A DNA stretch of 64,000 nt from Sediminitomix flava (GTDB taxonomy: Bacteria > Bacteroidota > Bacteroidia > Cytophagales > Flammeovirgaceae). The notes under the pieces were generated by a model. That model saw only the letters and a program-made list of their open reading frames with translations, was not told the DNA's origin and ran no database searches. Positions within the stretch are counted from its first letter, which is position 1, and every line of letters begins with the position of its first letter. A program made the translations under genes and the position numbers. The stretch spans positions 1,054,001 through 1,118,000 of the forward strand of contig NZ_QGDO01000002.1 in the NCBI RefSeq assembly GCF_003149185.1. The letters run 5' to 3'. Shown in pieces: positions 1 to 7,350 of this stretch.

Positions 1-702
1 AGCTTTTTCCACTTTCTTTTTGGCTATATAGCGTTTGGGGCTTTCTCCAAAGACTTCCTTGAACTTTCTCTTGAAAGAAGAAAGACTCAGATGACAAAGT
101 GCAGCCAATTCGGTCAGAGAAAGGTCTGCGTATAAATTATGCTGAATAGTCGTTTTGAATGCTACTTCGTTGGGTTTAAACAATGCTGCCAAAAAATCGA
201 GTTGGGAAGGAGCTTCCGAAGACTTAGACACCAAAAGCACAAACTCTTTCAGCTTAGTCTTTATGATACTCTCATCGGCTAGTTCTGGATTATCGAGCAA
301 AATATTGATACTCTCTTTATAGTTTTCGAGTAAGCGATCTATCTGTACTTGCTTAAGGTTATAAGGCACATTGTAATTGGAAGTAGAAAGATCGAACTCG
401 AATAGGTCTTTTACCAAAGAAGGATAAAGAAATACGCCTACAGATTCAATACCTTCATCACAAACCTGTTTATTGTTACTAGGCTCAAAAAAGTAGTTTA
501 GGCATTTTGCCAACATCCCTACGTCTTTATTCAACTTCAGATAATCGTCTTGAGAACGTACGCCAACCTCTCCTTTGTTGACAAACATAAAACAGGCTTC
601 ATCTTCTACATACTGCTTTAGTGTTCGATTAAAATTTGGCATCGAAAGCTTTATGAAAACGATTTTATCTTTATATGTAATAACCTGTTCTTTAAACTCC
701 AT
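1..702 (-). CDS. AraC-family transcriptional regulator (3' partial)
   Basis: The frame is open from an ATG at 702 to the left edge, so the C-terminus lies outside the window; 234 codons are visible. The N-terminal ~150 residues look like the cupin-type sensing domain of this regulator class. The last ~45 residues (LSLTELAALCHLSLSSFKRK onward, then FGESPKRYI) are the first helix-turn-helix and linker of an AraC/XylS DNA-binding domain. Known members are one-component activators that bind a small ligand. It lies near a sugar kinase and a SusC/SusD locus, so a role in carbohydrate control is plausible but inferred. Confidence 0.85.
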   Translation of the reverse strand, partial: MEFKEQVITYKDKIVFIKLSMPNFNRTLKQYVEDEACFMFVNKGEVGVRSQDDYLKLNKDVGMLAKCLNYFFEPSNNKQVCDEGIESVGVFLYPSLVKDLFEFDLSTSNYNVPYNLKQVQIDRLLENYKESINILLDNPELADESIIKTKLKEFVLLVSKSSEAPSQLDFLAALFKPNEVAFKTTIQHNLYADLSLTELAALCHLSLSSFKRKFKEVFGESPKRYIAKKKVEKA

Positions 703-822
703 CTCAATTCAACGACTAAATAGTTAAAATGGTAAACTCAAATATAACAGCTCTCCAAAACTATTAAAAGTCTACCTTCTTTAGATCAGAAAAACAGGAG
801 TTCTCTCAATTTGTTTTCGAGG

Positions 823-1054
823 GTACTTCCTCTAAATACAGCCAGCCTTATTAAAAATTATTCAGAGGGTATCTGGCTACATTTAACTAGGCTCAGAAAG
901 ACTTTGAGGTACAAAAAATACAGCCAGGTACGCTAAAAATAATTAGAAAGCTACTTGGCTGTATTTAGATACACTGAAAATAATTTTTGAGCTAGCTGGC
1001 TACATTTAGGCTCACTGAGAAAAATTCTGAATGTAACTAGCCGTATTTCAAGAG
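823..1054. repeat. Degenerate ~41-bp tandem repeat array, about 5.5 units
   Basis: Units begin near 823, 869, 909, 951, 992 and 1033. Most share the core CTGGCTACATTTA or its variant TTGGCTGTATTTAG, followed by an AT-rich half with AAAAATAATT. Spacing of the last units is 41-42 bp. Units near 840 and 920 carry the core in partly inverted form (TACAGCCAG). Copies differ at many positions, so this is an old or weakly constrained array between the regulator and the sugar kinase. Confidence 0.6.
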
Positions 1055-1186
1055 TAGTCGTTTTTTTGATTTTCTTATCACGAAGAGATTAAAGAAAACG
1101 ACCTAACTTTTGCTAACAGCTTAATAGTATTCGTAGACAATATTTTTTTAATCGTTTTATTAATCTCAATGCTCATTTAGACTACT

Positions 1187-1233
1187 GTAGAGACAAGGCA
1201 TGGATTGCATCTGCCCTCTGCCCTTGTCTCTAC
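1187..1233. repeat. Inverted repeat (GTAGAGACAAGGCA type)
   Basis: The left arm GTAGAGACAAGGCA (1187-1200) pairs with TGCCCTTGTCTCTAC (1219-1233) with one bulged base, around an 18-base loop. There is no T-run on either side, so it is not a typical terminator. Palindromes beginning GTAGAGAC are familiar as dispersed repeats in Bacteroidota and cyanobacteria; that parallel is from memory. Confidence 0.6.
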
Positions 1234-1287
1234 GCTATGAATAGTTTTCAACTTTAATTAACAATCAAGTATCTATAAATAACTTCT

Positions 1288-2160
1288 CTAATTCCTTAAA
1301 TCAGGCATTGCCCCATGATGCTCACAAACCATAGCTGATATTTTTACGGCTTTCTCATGAAATACCTTTTGGGCTTCTCCTTTCAATATCCCAGCAACCA
1401 TAGTGGCTGTAAAAGAGTCTCCTGCTCCTACGGTGTCTACTACTTTTACTTTCGGAGTTGCTAATGTTGTTGTTTCAGAAGAACTCATAATCAGACTTCC
1501 TTCTGCTCCTTTGGTGAGTGCGATATATTTCAGATTAAAAGTGTCTAGGAGTTCTTTGAGCTGCGCTTCTTCTGTATCTCCTTTTAGAACAAGTAGGTCT
1601 TTCAGTACAATCAGTTCTTCATCATTCAGCTTAAATACATTTGCGAATTGAAGTGATTTCTCAATAGTTTCTAAAGAGTAATACTGCTGCCTGAGGTTGA
1701 TATCAAAAACAACTAAAGCCTCTTGTTTTACTTTAGCGAATAGCTGAAAAAGTGTTTGCTGTGTTATGTCACTCCTTTGAGCTAGCGTTCCAAAACAAAT
1801 CGCATCTGCAGTGGAAAAGAAAGTTTCTAAGTCTGAATTAGGTTGCAAATAATCCCAAGCTACATTTTCATGAATTTGATAAGTCGGTTTCCCTGCCTTA
1901 TCCACAACTACATCAACAGTACTTGTTGCTTTGTCTTCCAGAACCCTAATCGCCTTTCTATCTATATTTTTAGCTTTTAAGAGTTTCAGAATCTCATCGC
2001 CAAGCTCATCTTTTCCAACAGCACTCACAGGGATTCCGTTCATGCCTTGTTGATTACAATGAAATGCAAAATTGGCAGGTGCACCTCCTAACTGCTTACC
2101 GTTTGGAAGTATATCCCAAAGTATTTCTCCGAATCCGAGGACTAAAAATTGCTTGTTCAT
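1288..2160 (-). CDS. PfkB-family carbohydrate kinase (probable fructokinase)
   Basis: A 290-residue protein of the ribokinase/PfkB fold, cytoplasmic, predicted to phosphorylate a sugar with ATP. The N-terminus has the fructokinase-like GEILWDILPNGKQLGGAPAN stretch (residues 11-30), where the GGAPAN turn contacts sugar. The C-terminal PfkB signature DTVGAGD is at 242-248, with D248 the likely catalytic base. Length is normal for the family. It is a single gene between two repeat-bearing intergenic regions, in the same direction as the hexosaminidase and SusCD genes. Fructose is the best guess for substrate; other hexoses are possible. Confidence 0.88.
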   Translation of the reverse strand: MNKQFLVLGFGEILWDILPNGKQLGGAPANFAFHCNQQGMNGIPVSAVGKDELGDEILKLLKAKNIDRKAIRVLEDKATSTVDVVVDKAGKPTYQIHENVAWDYLQPNSDLETFFSTADAICFGTLAQRSDITQQTLFQLFAKVKQEALVVFDINLRQQYYSLETIEKSLQFANVFKLNDEELIVLKDLLVLKGDTEEAQLKELLDTFNLKYIALTKGAEGSLIMSSSETTTLATPKVKVVDTVGAGDSFTATMVAGILKGEAQKVFHEKAVKISAMVCEHHGAMPDLRN

Positions 2161-2403
2161 GCTTATTACTTTCTGTTTAAAACAACACTAGCAAGTATAC
2201 AATTAATTAGTAATTGATAGAAATATCGAATCTGGGAAGTTTAGACACATCGATTTATCATGTCTCTACACAAACTATTTGAAGAGTTATATCCGTACCT
2301 TTTTGTTCTCCTACTTAAGTACTAGGGCATATCTATTCAGGTAATTTCGATTTCCATTCAAATTGATCTTTCACTGTGGCTACAATTGTTTTTTACTTAA
2401 TTG

Positions 2404-2640
2404 TAGTCTTCATTTTTTGTCTTGACACAAAAAACGAAGCAAAAAAAGTCAAGTCCCATTCAATCATCCTCCCCGCAAATCAGCCTAAGCTCCGCATGAT
2501 GGGACAAACAGCCCTCTTAAGCGTATTAGCGGGAAGCTTGCCACAAAAGCGGAGAAGCGAAGACCCGTGGGGTGACCGTTTTTTATGTGGCTTGATTTTC
2601 TTTGCTTCGTTTCTTTGATCAAGCAAAGAAATGAAGACTA
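2404..2640. repeat. 237-bp inverted-repeat element (MITE-like)
   Basis: Two 50-base arms, 2404-2453 and 2591-2640, are reverse complements at about 41 of 50 positions. The outer 10 bases are perfect (TAGTCTTCAT at the left, ATGAAGACTA at the right). The inner ~137 bases are richer in GC than the surroundings. Both strands are open across an arm and read nearly the same peptide (NEAKKVKSH on plus, NEAKKIKPH on minus), a direct result of the symmetry. No clear target-site duplication or transposase is visible. It resembles dispersed intergenic elements that are often mis-annotated as short proteins. Confidence 0.7.
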
Positions 2641-2770
2641 ACATTTGAATAAGGAATATAATCTCCACTGTGCATGAATTTCTATGAATGGAAAATAAAG
2701 CTATTTTCTTATATCCTAATACTTAATTAAAAACAGGAATTTGAGAATATAATACCTGTTTAAAGACAAA

Positions 2771-2802
2771 AAAAGACTGCATGAAATATTCATACAGTCT
2801 TA
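2771..2802 (-). terminator. Rho-independent terminator of the hexosaminidase gene
   Basis: Read on the minus strand, AAGACTG pairs with CAGTCTT around a partly self-complementary ATGAAT loop, followed by a run of T residues. It lies about 53 bases past the stop codon of the GH20 gene. Confidence 0.75.
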
Positions 2803-2854
2803 AATCTGTTCAAAGAGAACTACTTTTTAAGTCTCAACTTACTTTATGAACAAG

Positions 2855-5566
2855 CTATTCGAATAATTTTAGCTCAGCGAAACCTGAAGGTGTATGGAAC
2901 ACATTCAGATACATATAGTCATAGTATTCGTAAGCTTTTGTGTCCTTATTCGAATCATTAATACACACATTAATTCCGATTTGTAAATCCTTGGACGGCT
3001 GAGTCCCAATTTCTGTCCAAGGGATAGCAACCTCTACCGTATACCCTTTATCAGTATCGTTCATGTTATTCAATGTGCCTTGCAATTTTACCGCTGTGCG
3101 TGCTTTGCCATTCCAAGATTTATTGAATACACCATCTTTATTTCCTTTCTCATCATAAATGATGTTGGCAGCATTTACGTGATAGGCTATATCATCTGCT
3201 TGCCACTCTGCCGAACGCTCAAAGTTAGGATCAAGCAAGAATTCAATACCGTCATCTAGGTGCAGGCCTTCTTCATCTCTTTGCTTTTTCTCTGCTTGTA
3301 AATCTGTATCTTCTACTTCAAATGCCAAATACAAGTATTTCGAATCCCACTGTAAAGCAAACTTACATGAGTCTTGCCCATAAGCGTGTCTGTTCACAAA
3401 ATAATCCCATGAACTGTTTGCCCATTCTTTCAAGTTCCCATCTACTCGAACACGTTTTGTTGTCTTTGATGCTGAAATATACGCTACTTTCGACTTCAAC
3501 AATTTGTCAAAAGCATCAACTACTTGAAGCTCTGTTCTTCCTCCTTCCTTTCTTGCTTCTTCCAAACTTGCTCTCAAAGCTTGGTAGTCTTCATAAGAGA
3601 TTTTTTCCTCTGAATTAAGTACTTCCAATACACGCTGAGATGTTTTTGAGAAGTTTGCAGACAATGCCTCGATCTCTTTCAGAATCGGTGAGTTTACAAT
3701 CAGCTGTTGCAAAGCTGCATGATTTGTAGCCCAAGTGCTTAAAGTTGATTTTACATCTTCAGCACCTTCGCCAGTTGCTAAATACTGATCTACCAATTTG
3801 TTGAACTTTCTCGCTGCAGGAGCATCGGCAATAGTTACATCAGCAAACTTTGTGAAAGCAAAATGGAATTCATATAAAGCGCCATTTTTGTTTCGTGTAT
3901 AACCTTTCATTGGCTCACAAACATCAACTAATGTTCTTAGTGGCTCCACCTCATAACCATTTGCCAAATTGCGGAGCAAAGCCTCTCTGTTCGTCATGTG
4001 CGTAAGTCCTACTTCTTCCAATCTTCTGCTCACAACTTCTAAGCGTTCATGAATTGTATTTGGGTCTAGTAAAGCCTCTGCCGACCAATATCGTTCTGCA
4101 ATAGCAGCCATACGTGGCCAAATTCTTGAGTCTACAGTTTGTGGTGTTACCAATTCAGACCATAGTGTAGCCTCTCCGCCCAATACTTTTTCCTTTGCTG
4201 CTTCAGAAAGTGTTTCTGGTTTATTTCCTAGCGGATCGATGCTGTAGTGATGATCTACCGAACGCATCAAATCAATGTAATACCCATTTGAAAGTACTAC
4301 CTGATATCCTTTTTCAGCAGCTTTGTAAAGCGATTCTTGTCCTCTCCAAGATTGAATTACTGCTTTTGTTGGTAAGTCTGGTTGAAGGATTTCATCCCAG
4401 CCCATCATTTGTTTTCCCAAAGGTGTGATAAACTCTAGCAACCTTCTGTTAAAATACCCCTGTAGTTGGTGATTGTCGTACCCATGCTTTTCTTTAAATG
4501 CAACGATGTCCTCGTTTTCATCCCACTGATGTGCTTCATTTTCATCTCCACCAATATGGAAATATTCATCTGGGAAAAGCCCTGCCATTTCTGTGAAAAG
4601 AGCCTCCAAGAAAACGTAAGTCTCTTCTTTTGTTGGGTCTAAAGTCGCATCAAAAATCCCAGAACGATCTGCCAAACGGTAAGAACCATCTTCTGTCATT
4701 CTGTGCTTAAATAAGTCCTGTAAGAATGGTTGTATATATTGTTCTTTGTGTGAAGCCAATTCAGGATATGCCGCCAAAATTGCTGTTGCATGACCAGGAA
4801 CATCAAACTCTGGTACTACTCGAATTCCTCGGTCATTGGCATATTTTACGATCTCACGAATCTCCTTCTGTGTAAAGTATTTACCATCTCCTCCTATTTC
4901 GTGAAGCTTCGGATAAACTTTACTTTCTACCCTAAAGCCATGATCGTCTGTAAGATGAAGGTGCAACACATTCAGTTTGACCGCTGCCATACCGTCAATG
5001 TTTCGTTTGATTACTTCCAAAGGTAAGAAGTGCCTAGACACATCTATCATTAAGCCTCTCCATGTGAATCTAGGTGAATCAGTCACAACTACCCCTGGAA
5101 AGTAATACCCCTTTTCATCTACCTTTAAGGTCTGTAACAATGTCTCCAAACCACGGAGAAGACCCAAATCGTTTGTTGCTGTCAGTTGTATTTTTGAAGC
5201 ACTTACTTCCAATCGGTAAGCCTCTTCCTCATTTACTTTAAGCTCCCCTTTTCGCTCACTCGTCAGTACGAAAGGCGCCTTGTCATGAATATCTTTTGAG
5301 TCAATTTTATTTTGGAAAAAGAATAAACCTGTGCGTTTATCCAAGTTTCTCAAAAAACGGTCTGTTCCTTTATATAATCTTTCATCAAATTCCCCTTGAA
5401 GACTGATGCTAAAGTCTGTCGTGAGTCTGAATTTCTCTCCTGTAAAAGAAATTTCCTTAGGTACGGGCATTACTTCTGACTGATTCGTTTCAGGTACTTC
5501 TTGAGCGAAACCCTTCAAACCGATCAAGACAAAAAGTAGAATGACCTTATATTTAATGTTTCTCAT
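2855..5566 (-). CDS. GH20 beta-N-acetylhexosaminidase with C-terminal CBM9-like domain
   Basis: A 903-residue exported glycosidase. Residues 1-21 form a signal peptide ending near GFA. Residues ~30-165 match the GH20 N-terminal domain, and the catalytic barrel follows with LHLHLTDDHGFR (201-212) and HIGGDE (337-342); D341-E342 are the acid/base pair of GH20 enzymes acting by substrate-assisted catalysis. After a helical middle, residues ~695-903 form a CBM9-like/DOMON-type module (VDGNLKEW, LYLAFEVED, then DDGIEFLLDPN), which makes it longer than plain GH20 enzymes. It removes terminal GlcNAc or GalNAc. It lies downstream of susD but behind its own upstream gap and a susD terminator, so it may be transcribed separately. 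The periplasm or cell surface is the likely site. Confidence 0.93.
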   Translation of the reverse strand: MRNIKYKVILLFVLIGLKGFAQEVPETNQSEVMPVPKEISFTGEKFRLTTDFSISLQGEFDERLYKGTDRFLRNLDKRTGLFFFQNKIDSKDIHDKAPFVLTSERKGELKVNEEEAYRLEVSASKIQLTATNDLGLLRGLETLLQTLKVDEKGYYFPGVVVTDSPRFTWRGLMIDVSRHFLPLEVIKRNIDGMAAVKLNVLHLHLTDDHGFRVESKVYPKLHEIGGDGKYFTQKEIREIVKYANDRGIRVVPEFDVPGHATAILAAYPELASHKEQYIQPFLQDLFKHRMTEDGSYRLADRSGIFDATLDPTKEETYVFLEALFTEMAGLFPDEYFHIGGDENEAHQWDENEDIVAFKEKHGYDNHQLQGYFNRRLLEFITPLGKQMMGWDEILQPDLPTKAVIQSWRGQESLYKAAEKGYQVVLSNGYYIDLMRSVDHHYSIDPLGNKPETLSEAAKEKVLGGEATLWSELVTPQTVDSRIWPRMAAIAERYWSAEALLDPNTIHERLEVVSRRLEEVGLTHMTNREALLRNLANGYEVEPLRTLVDVCEPMKGYTRNKNGALYEFHFAFTKFADVTIADAPAARKFNKLVDQYLATGEGAEDVKSTLSTWATNHAALQQLIVNSPILKEIEALSANFSKTSQRVLEVLNSEEKISYEDYQALRASLEEARKEGGRTELQVVDAFDKLLKSKVAYISASKTTKRVRVDGNLKEWANSSWDYFVNRHAYGQDSCKFALQWDSKYLYLAFEVEDTDLQAEKKQRDEEGLHLDDGIEFLLDPNFERSAEWQADDIAYHVNAANIIYDEKGNKDGVFNKSWNGKARTAVKLQGTLNNMNDTDKGYTVEVAIPWTEIGTQPSKDLQIGINVCINDSNKDTKAYEYYDYMYLNVFHTPSGFAELKLFE

Positions 5567-5705
5567 CGTAATCAGATTAGTTCTTTGTGAATTAGGTCTG
5601 TTTGTCGTTTTAGCTTCTCCTAAAAATGAAGCTCAGAAAAATATTGGATATCAATTAGTACTAACGGTAATAGACAACACTTAAGTCTTTGAATGTAAAA
5701 GAGGA

Positions 5706-5730
5706 AGGTGTGAGGCAAAACCTCACACCT
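5706..5730 (-). terminator. Hairpin terminator after susD-like gene
   Basis: A perfect 10-bp stem, AGGTGTGAGG (5706-5715) with CCTCACACCT (5721-5730), and a 5-base loop. On the minus strand it is followed by TCCTCTTTTAC, a weak T-tract. It separates the SusC/SusD unit from the hexosaminidase gene. Confidence 0.7.
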
Positions 5731-5748
5731 ATCACTTATACACTACTA

Positions 5749-7329
5749 TTATTTACTTTGCCACCAAAGTGGAGTTCCTCCAGTATCCTCACCACCTAAT
5801 TTTTGAACTGCTTCAGCATAACCTTCTGGGTTATTACCTGCTTCAGAATCAGGGTAAGGTAAACGATTGATGAATGTTCCATCAGGAATTGATCCACCAC
5901 TCTTGTTATATTTCACTGGAAAAATTTTAGGGTAACCTGTTCTTCTTACTTCAGCCCAAGCTTCCATACCTTCAGGGAACCCTGCAATCCACTTTTGAGT
6001 AATGATCTGCTCCAATTGTTGCTCTGCTGTAAACGCATCATCCCAAGCAACAGTCACACTACTTACCGCTGCAATGTCATAAGCACCGTCTGCTTGACTA
6101 GGATCTACATAATCAGAAGGTGTCGAAGTATCATCAGCTAGATAAGCACTTGCTGCCGCAGTCTGACCGTGTTGAGCTAAAGACTCTGTCACACCAGCTT
6201 CATACAATTCTTTTGCTGATCCACCTGCATTCCATCCTTTCAAAGCAGCTTCCGATTTCAAGAAAAATGCTTCAGCTCCTGTCATTAACAAGATAGAAGA
6301 ATTAGCATTTACATACGCCTCATTTACTGTTGAGTATTGTGTATATGGGCTACCATCTTTATCTGGTAAATCAACCCCTTGACGAATACCTAAATACTCT
6401 CCTTCATGACCTTCCAATGTTGAAGGTGAGAAAAACACAGATAAACGAGGGTCATTCAATCCTTTCATGATTGATTCGATAGACGCACCTATTTTGATAT
6501 CACCCCATCCGTGTGCTACAGTAGCTAGAGGGTGAATAATATCAGAATTTACTTGTGCGATATCACCTGCCACAAAAGTACCTGAAGCAATTGCTGCTTC
6601 TGCTTGAACTTTAGCTGTTGCAGGGTCAACATTTGAAATACGCATTGCCAAACGTAACTTCAAGGTATTGGCAAATTTCAACCATTGTGTAAAGTTACCT
6701 GCATAAAGATCATCTACACTTGAGAAAGCAGGAATTTCACTTTGATCTGCCTCCAATGTTGCAATAGCTTCGTTTAGCTCATTAAAGAACGCAGTATATA
6801 CTTCTTCTTGAGAGTCGTAACCAATAGCAAAATCTGAACTACCAAATTCTGAATAAGGGATTGGACCATAGATATCAGTTACTCGGTGCATTCCCATTAC
6901 TTTAAGCACTAAAGAAACCGCATAAAGCTTAGGGTTGATGATATCTTTATTTCTTTCAATCTCATTTGCAGGTCCCATCACATTGGTATAAGCAATGCTA
7001 AATGGCCAGCTGTTCCAAATCAATGCATAGTGAGTTGCATTATTATTGGCTGCAAAAGGTGTAGGAGGTGCCATATACCCAGAGAATACATCTCCGTTCA
7101 GGTTTTGCTGTACTTGCCATCTCCAGTTAGAATTGTCAAAGTTAAAATAAATTGACCTAGCCAATTGAGGATAGAAAGCCATTACAAATTGGTAATCTCC
7201 TTCAAGAATCTCATCAGAAATTAAGTTTGGATCGTCGTTGATCTCTTCAAAATTATCTGTACAAGCACTTGCAAACATGCCCATGGCTACTGTTGCAGGT
7301 AGAATATATTTATTAAATAATTTTCTCAT
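5749..7329 (-). CDS. SusD/RagB-family nutrient-binding lipoprotein (SusD-like_2 type)
   Basis: A 526-residue lipoprotein with lipobox FASAC ending at C23, followed by the TDNFEEINDDPN opening usual in this family. The N-terminal half carries tetratricopeptide-like helices (GMHRVTDIYGPIPYSEFG is a typical SusD core). The C-terminus has EGMEAWAEVRRTGYPKIFP, a common closing motif. These proteins cap the SusC channel at the cell surface and capture oligosaccharides or peptides. It lies 21 bases after the susC-like gene on the same strand, as expected for a cotranscribed pair. The substrate cannot be read from sequence; the neighbouring hexosaminidase hints at GlcNAc-containing glycans. Confidence 0.93.
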   Translation of the reverse strand: MRKLFNKYILPATVAMGMFASACTDNFEEINDDPNLISDEILEGDYQFVMAFYPQLARSIYFNFDNSNWRWQVQQNLNGDVFSGYMAPPTPFAANNNATHYALIWNSWPFSIAYTNVMGPANEIERNKDIINPKLYAVSLVLKVMGMHRVTDIYGPIPYSEFGSSDFAIGYDSQEEVYTAFFNELNEAIATLEADQSEIPAFSSVDDLYAGNFTQWLKFANTLKLRLAMRISNVDPATAKVQAEAAIASGTFVAGDIAQVNSDIIHPLATVAHGWGDIKIGASIESIMKGLNDPRLSVFFSPSTLEGHEGEYLGIRQGVDLPDKDGSPYTQYSTVNEAYVNANSSILLMTGAEAFFLKSEAALKGWNAGGSAKELYEAGVTESLAQHGQTAAASAYLADDTSTPSDYVDPSQADGAYDIAAVSSVTVAWDDAFTAEQQLEQIITQKWIAGFPEGMEAWAEVRRTGYPKIFPVKYNKSGGSIPDGTFINRLPYPDSEAGNNPEGYAEAVQKLGGEDTGGTPLWWQSK

Positions 7330-7350
7330 TTTTCAGATTGGTTTGGATGA

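Larger units (their letters stand above)
703..1287. other. Intergenic region with repeats, no gene seen
   Basis: This 585-base gap lies between the AraC-type regulator and the sugar kinase. It holds the 41-bp repeat array and the 1187-1233 palindrome. I find no convincing coding sequence or RNA gene. Promoter elements for the regulator should lie near 703-780, but no clear Bacteroidota -7 motif stands out. Confidence 0.5.
2161..2854. other. Intergenic region, no gene; holds inverted-repeat element and terminator
   Basis: This 694-base gap lies between the sugar kinase and the hexosaminidase. It contains the 237-bp inverted-repeat element at 2404-2640 and the hairpin at 2771-2802. Short open frames in it come from the repeat itself and are not supported as genes. 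Confidence 0.6.

Noticed and set aside
823-1054. Possible CRISPR array
   Set aside because: Units are directly adjacent, degenerate, and show no constant repeat with variable spacers. No cas genes are near.
2376-2668. Two short open frames on opposite strands (80 and 62 residues)
   Set aside because: Both lie in the inverted-repeat element and read the same peptide because of its symmetry. No start context or homology supports a protein.
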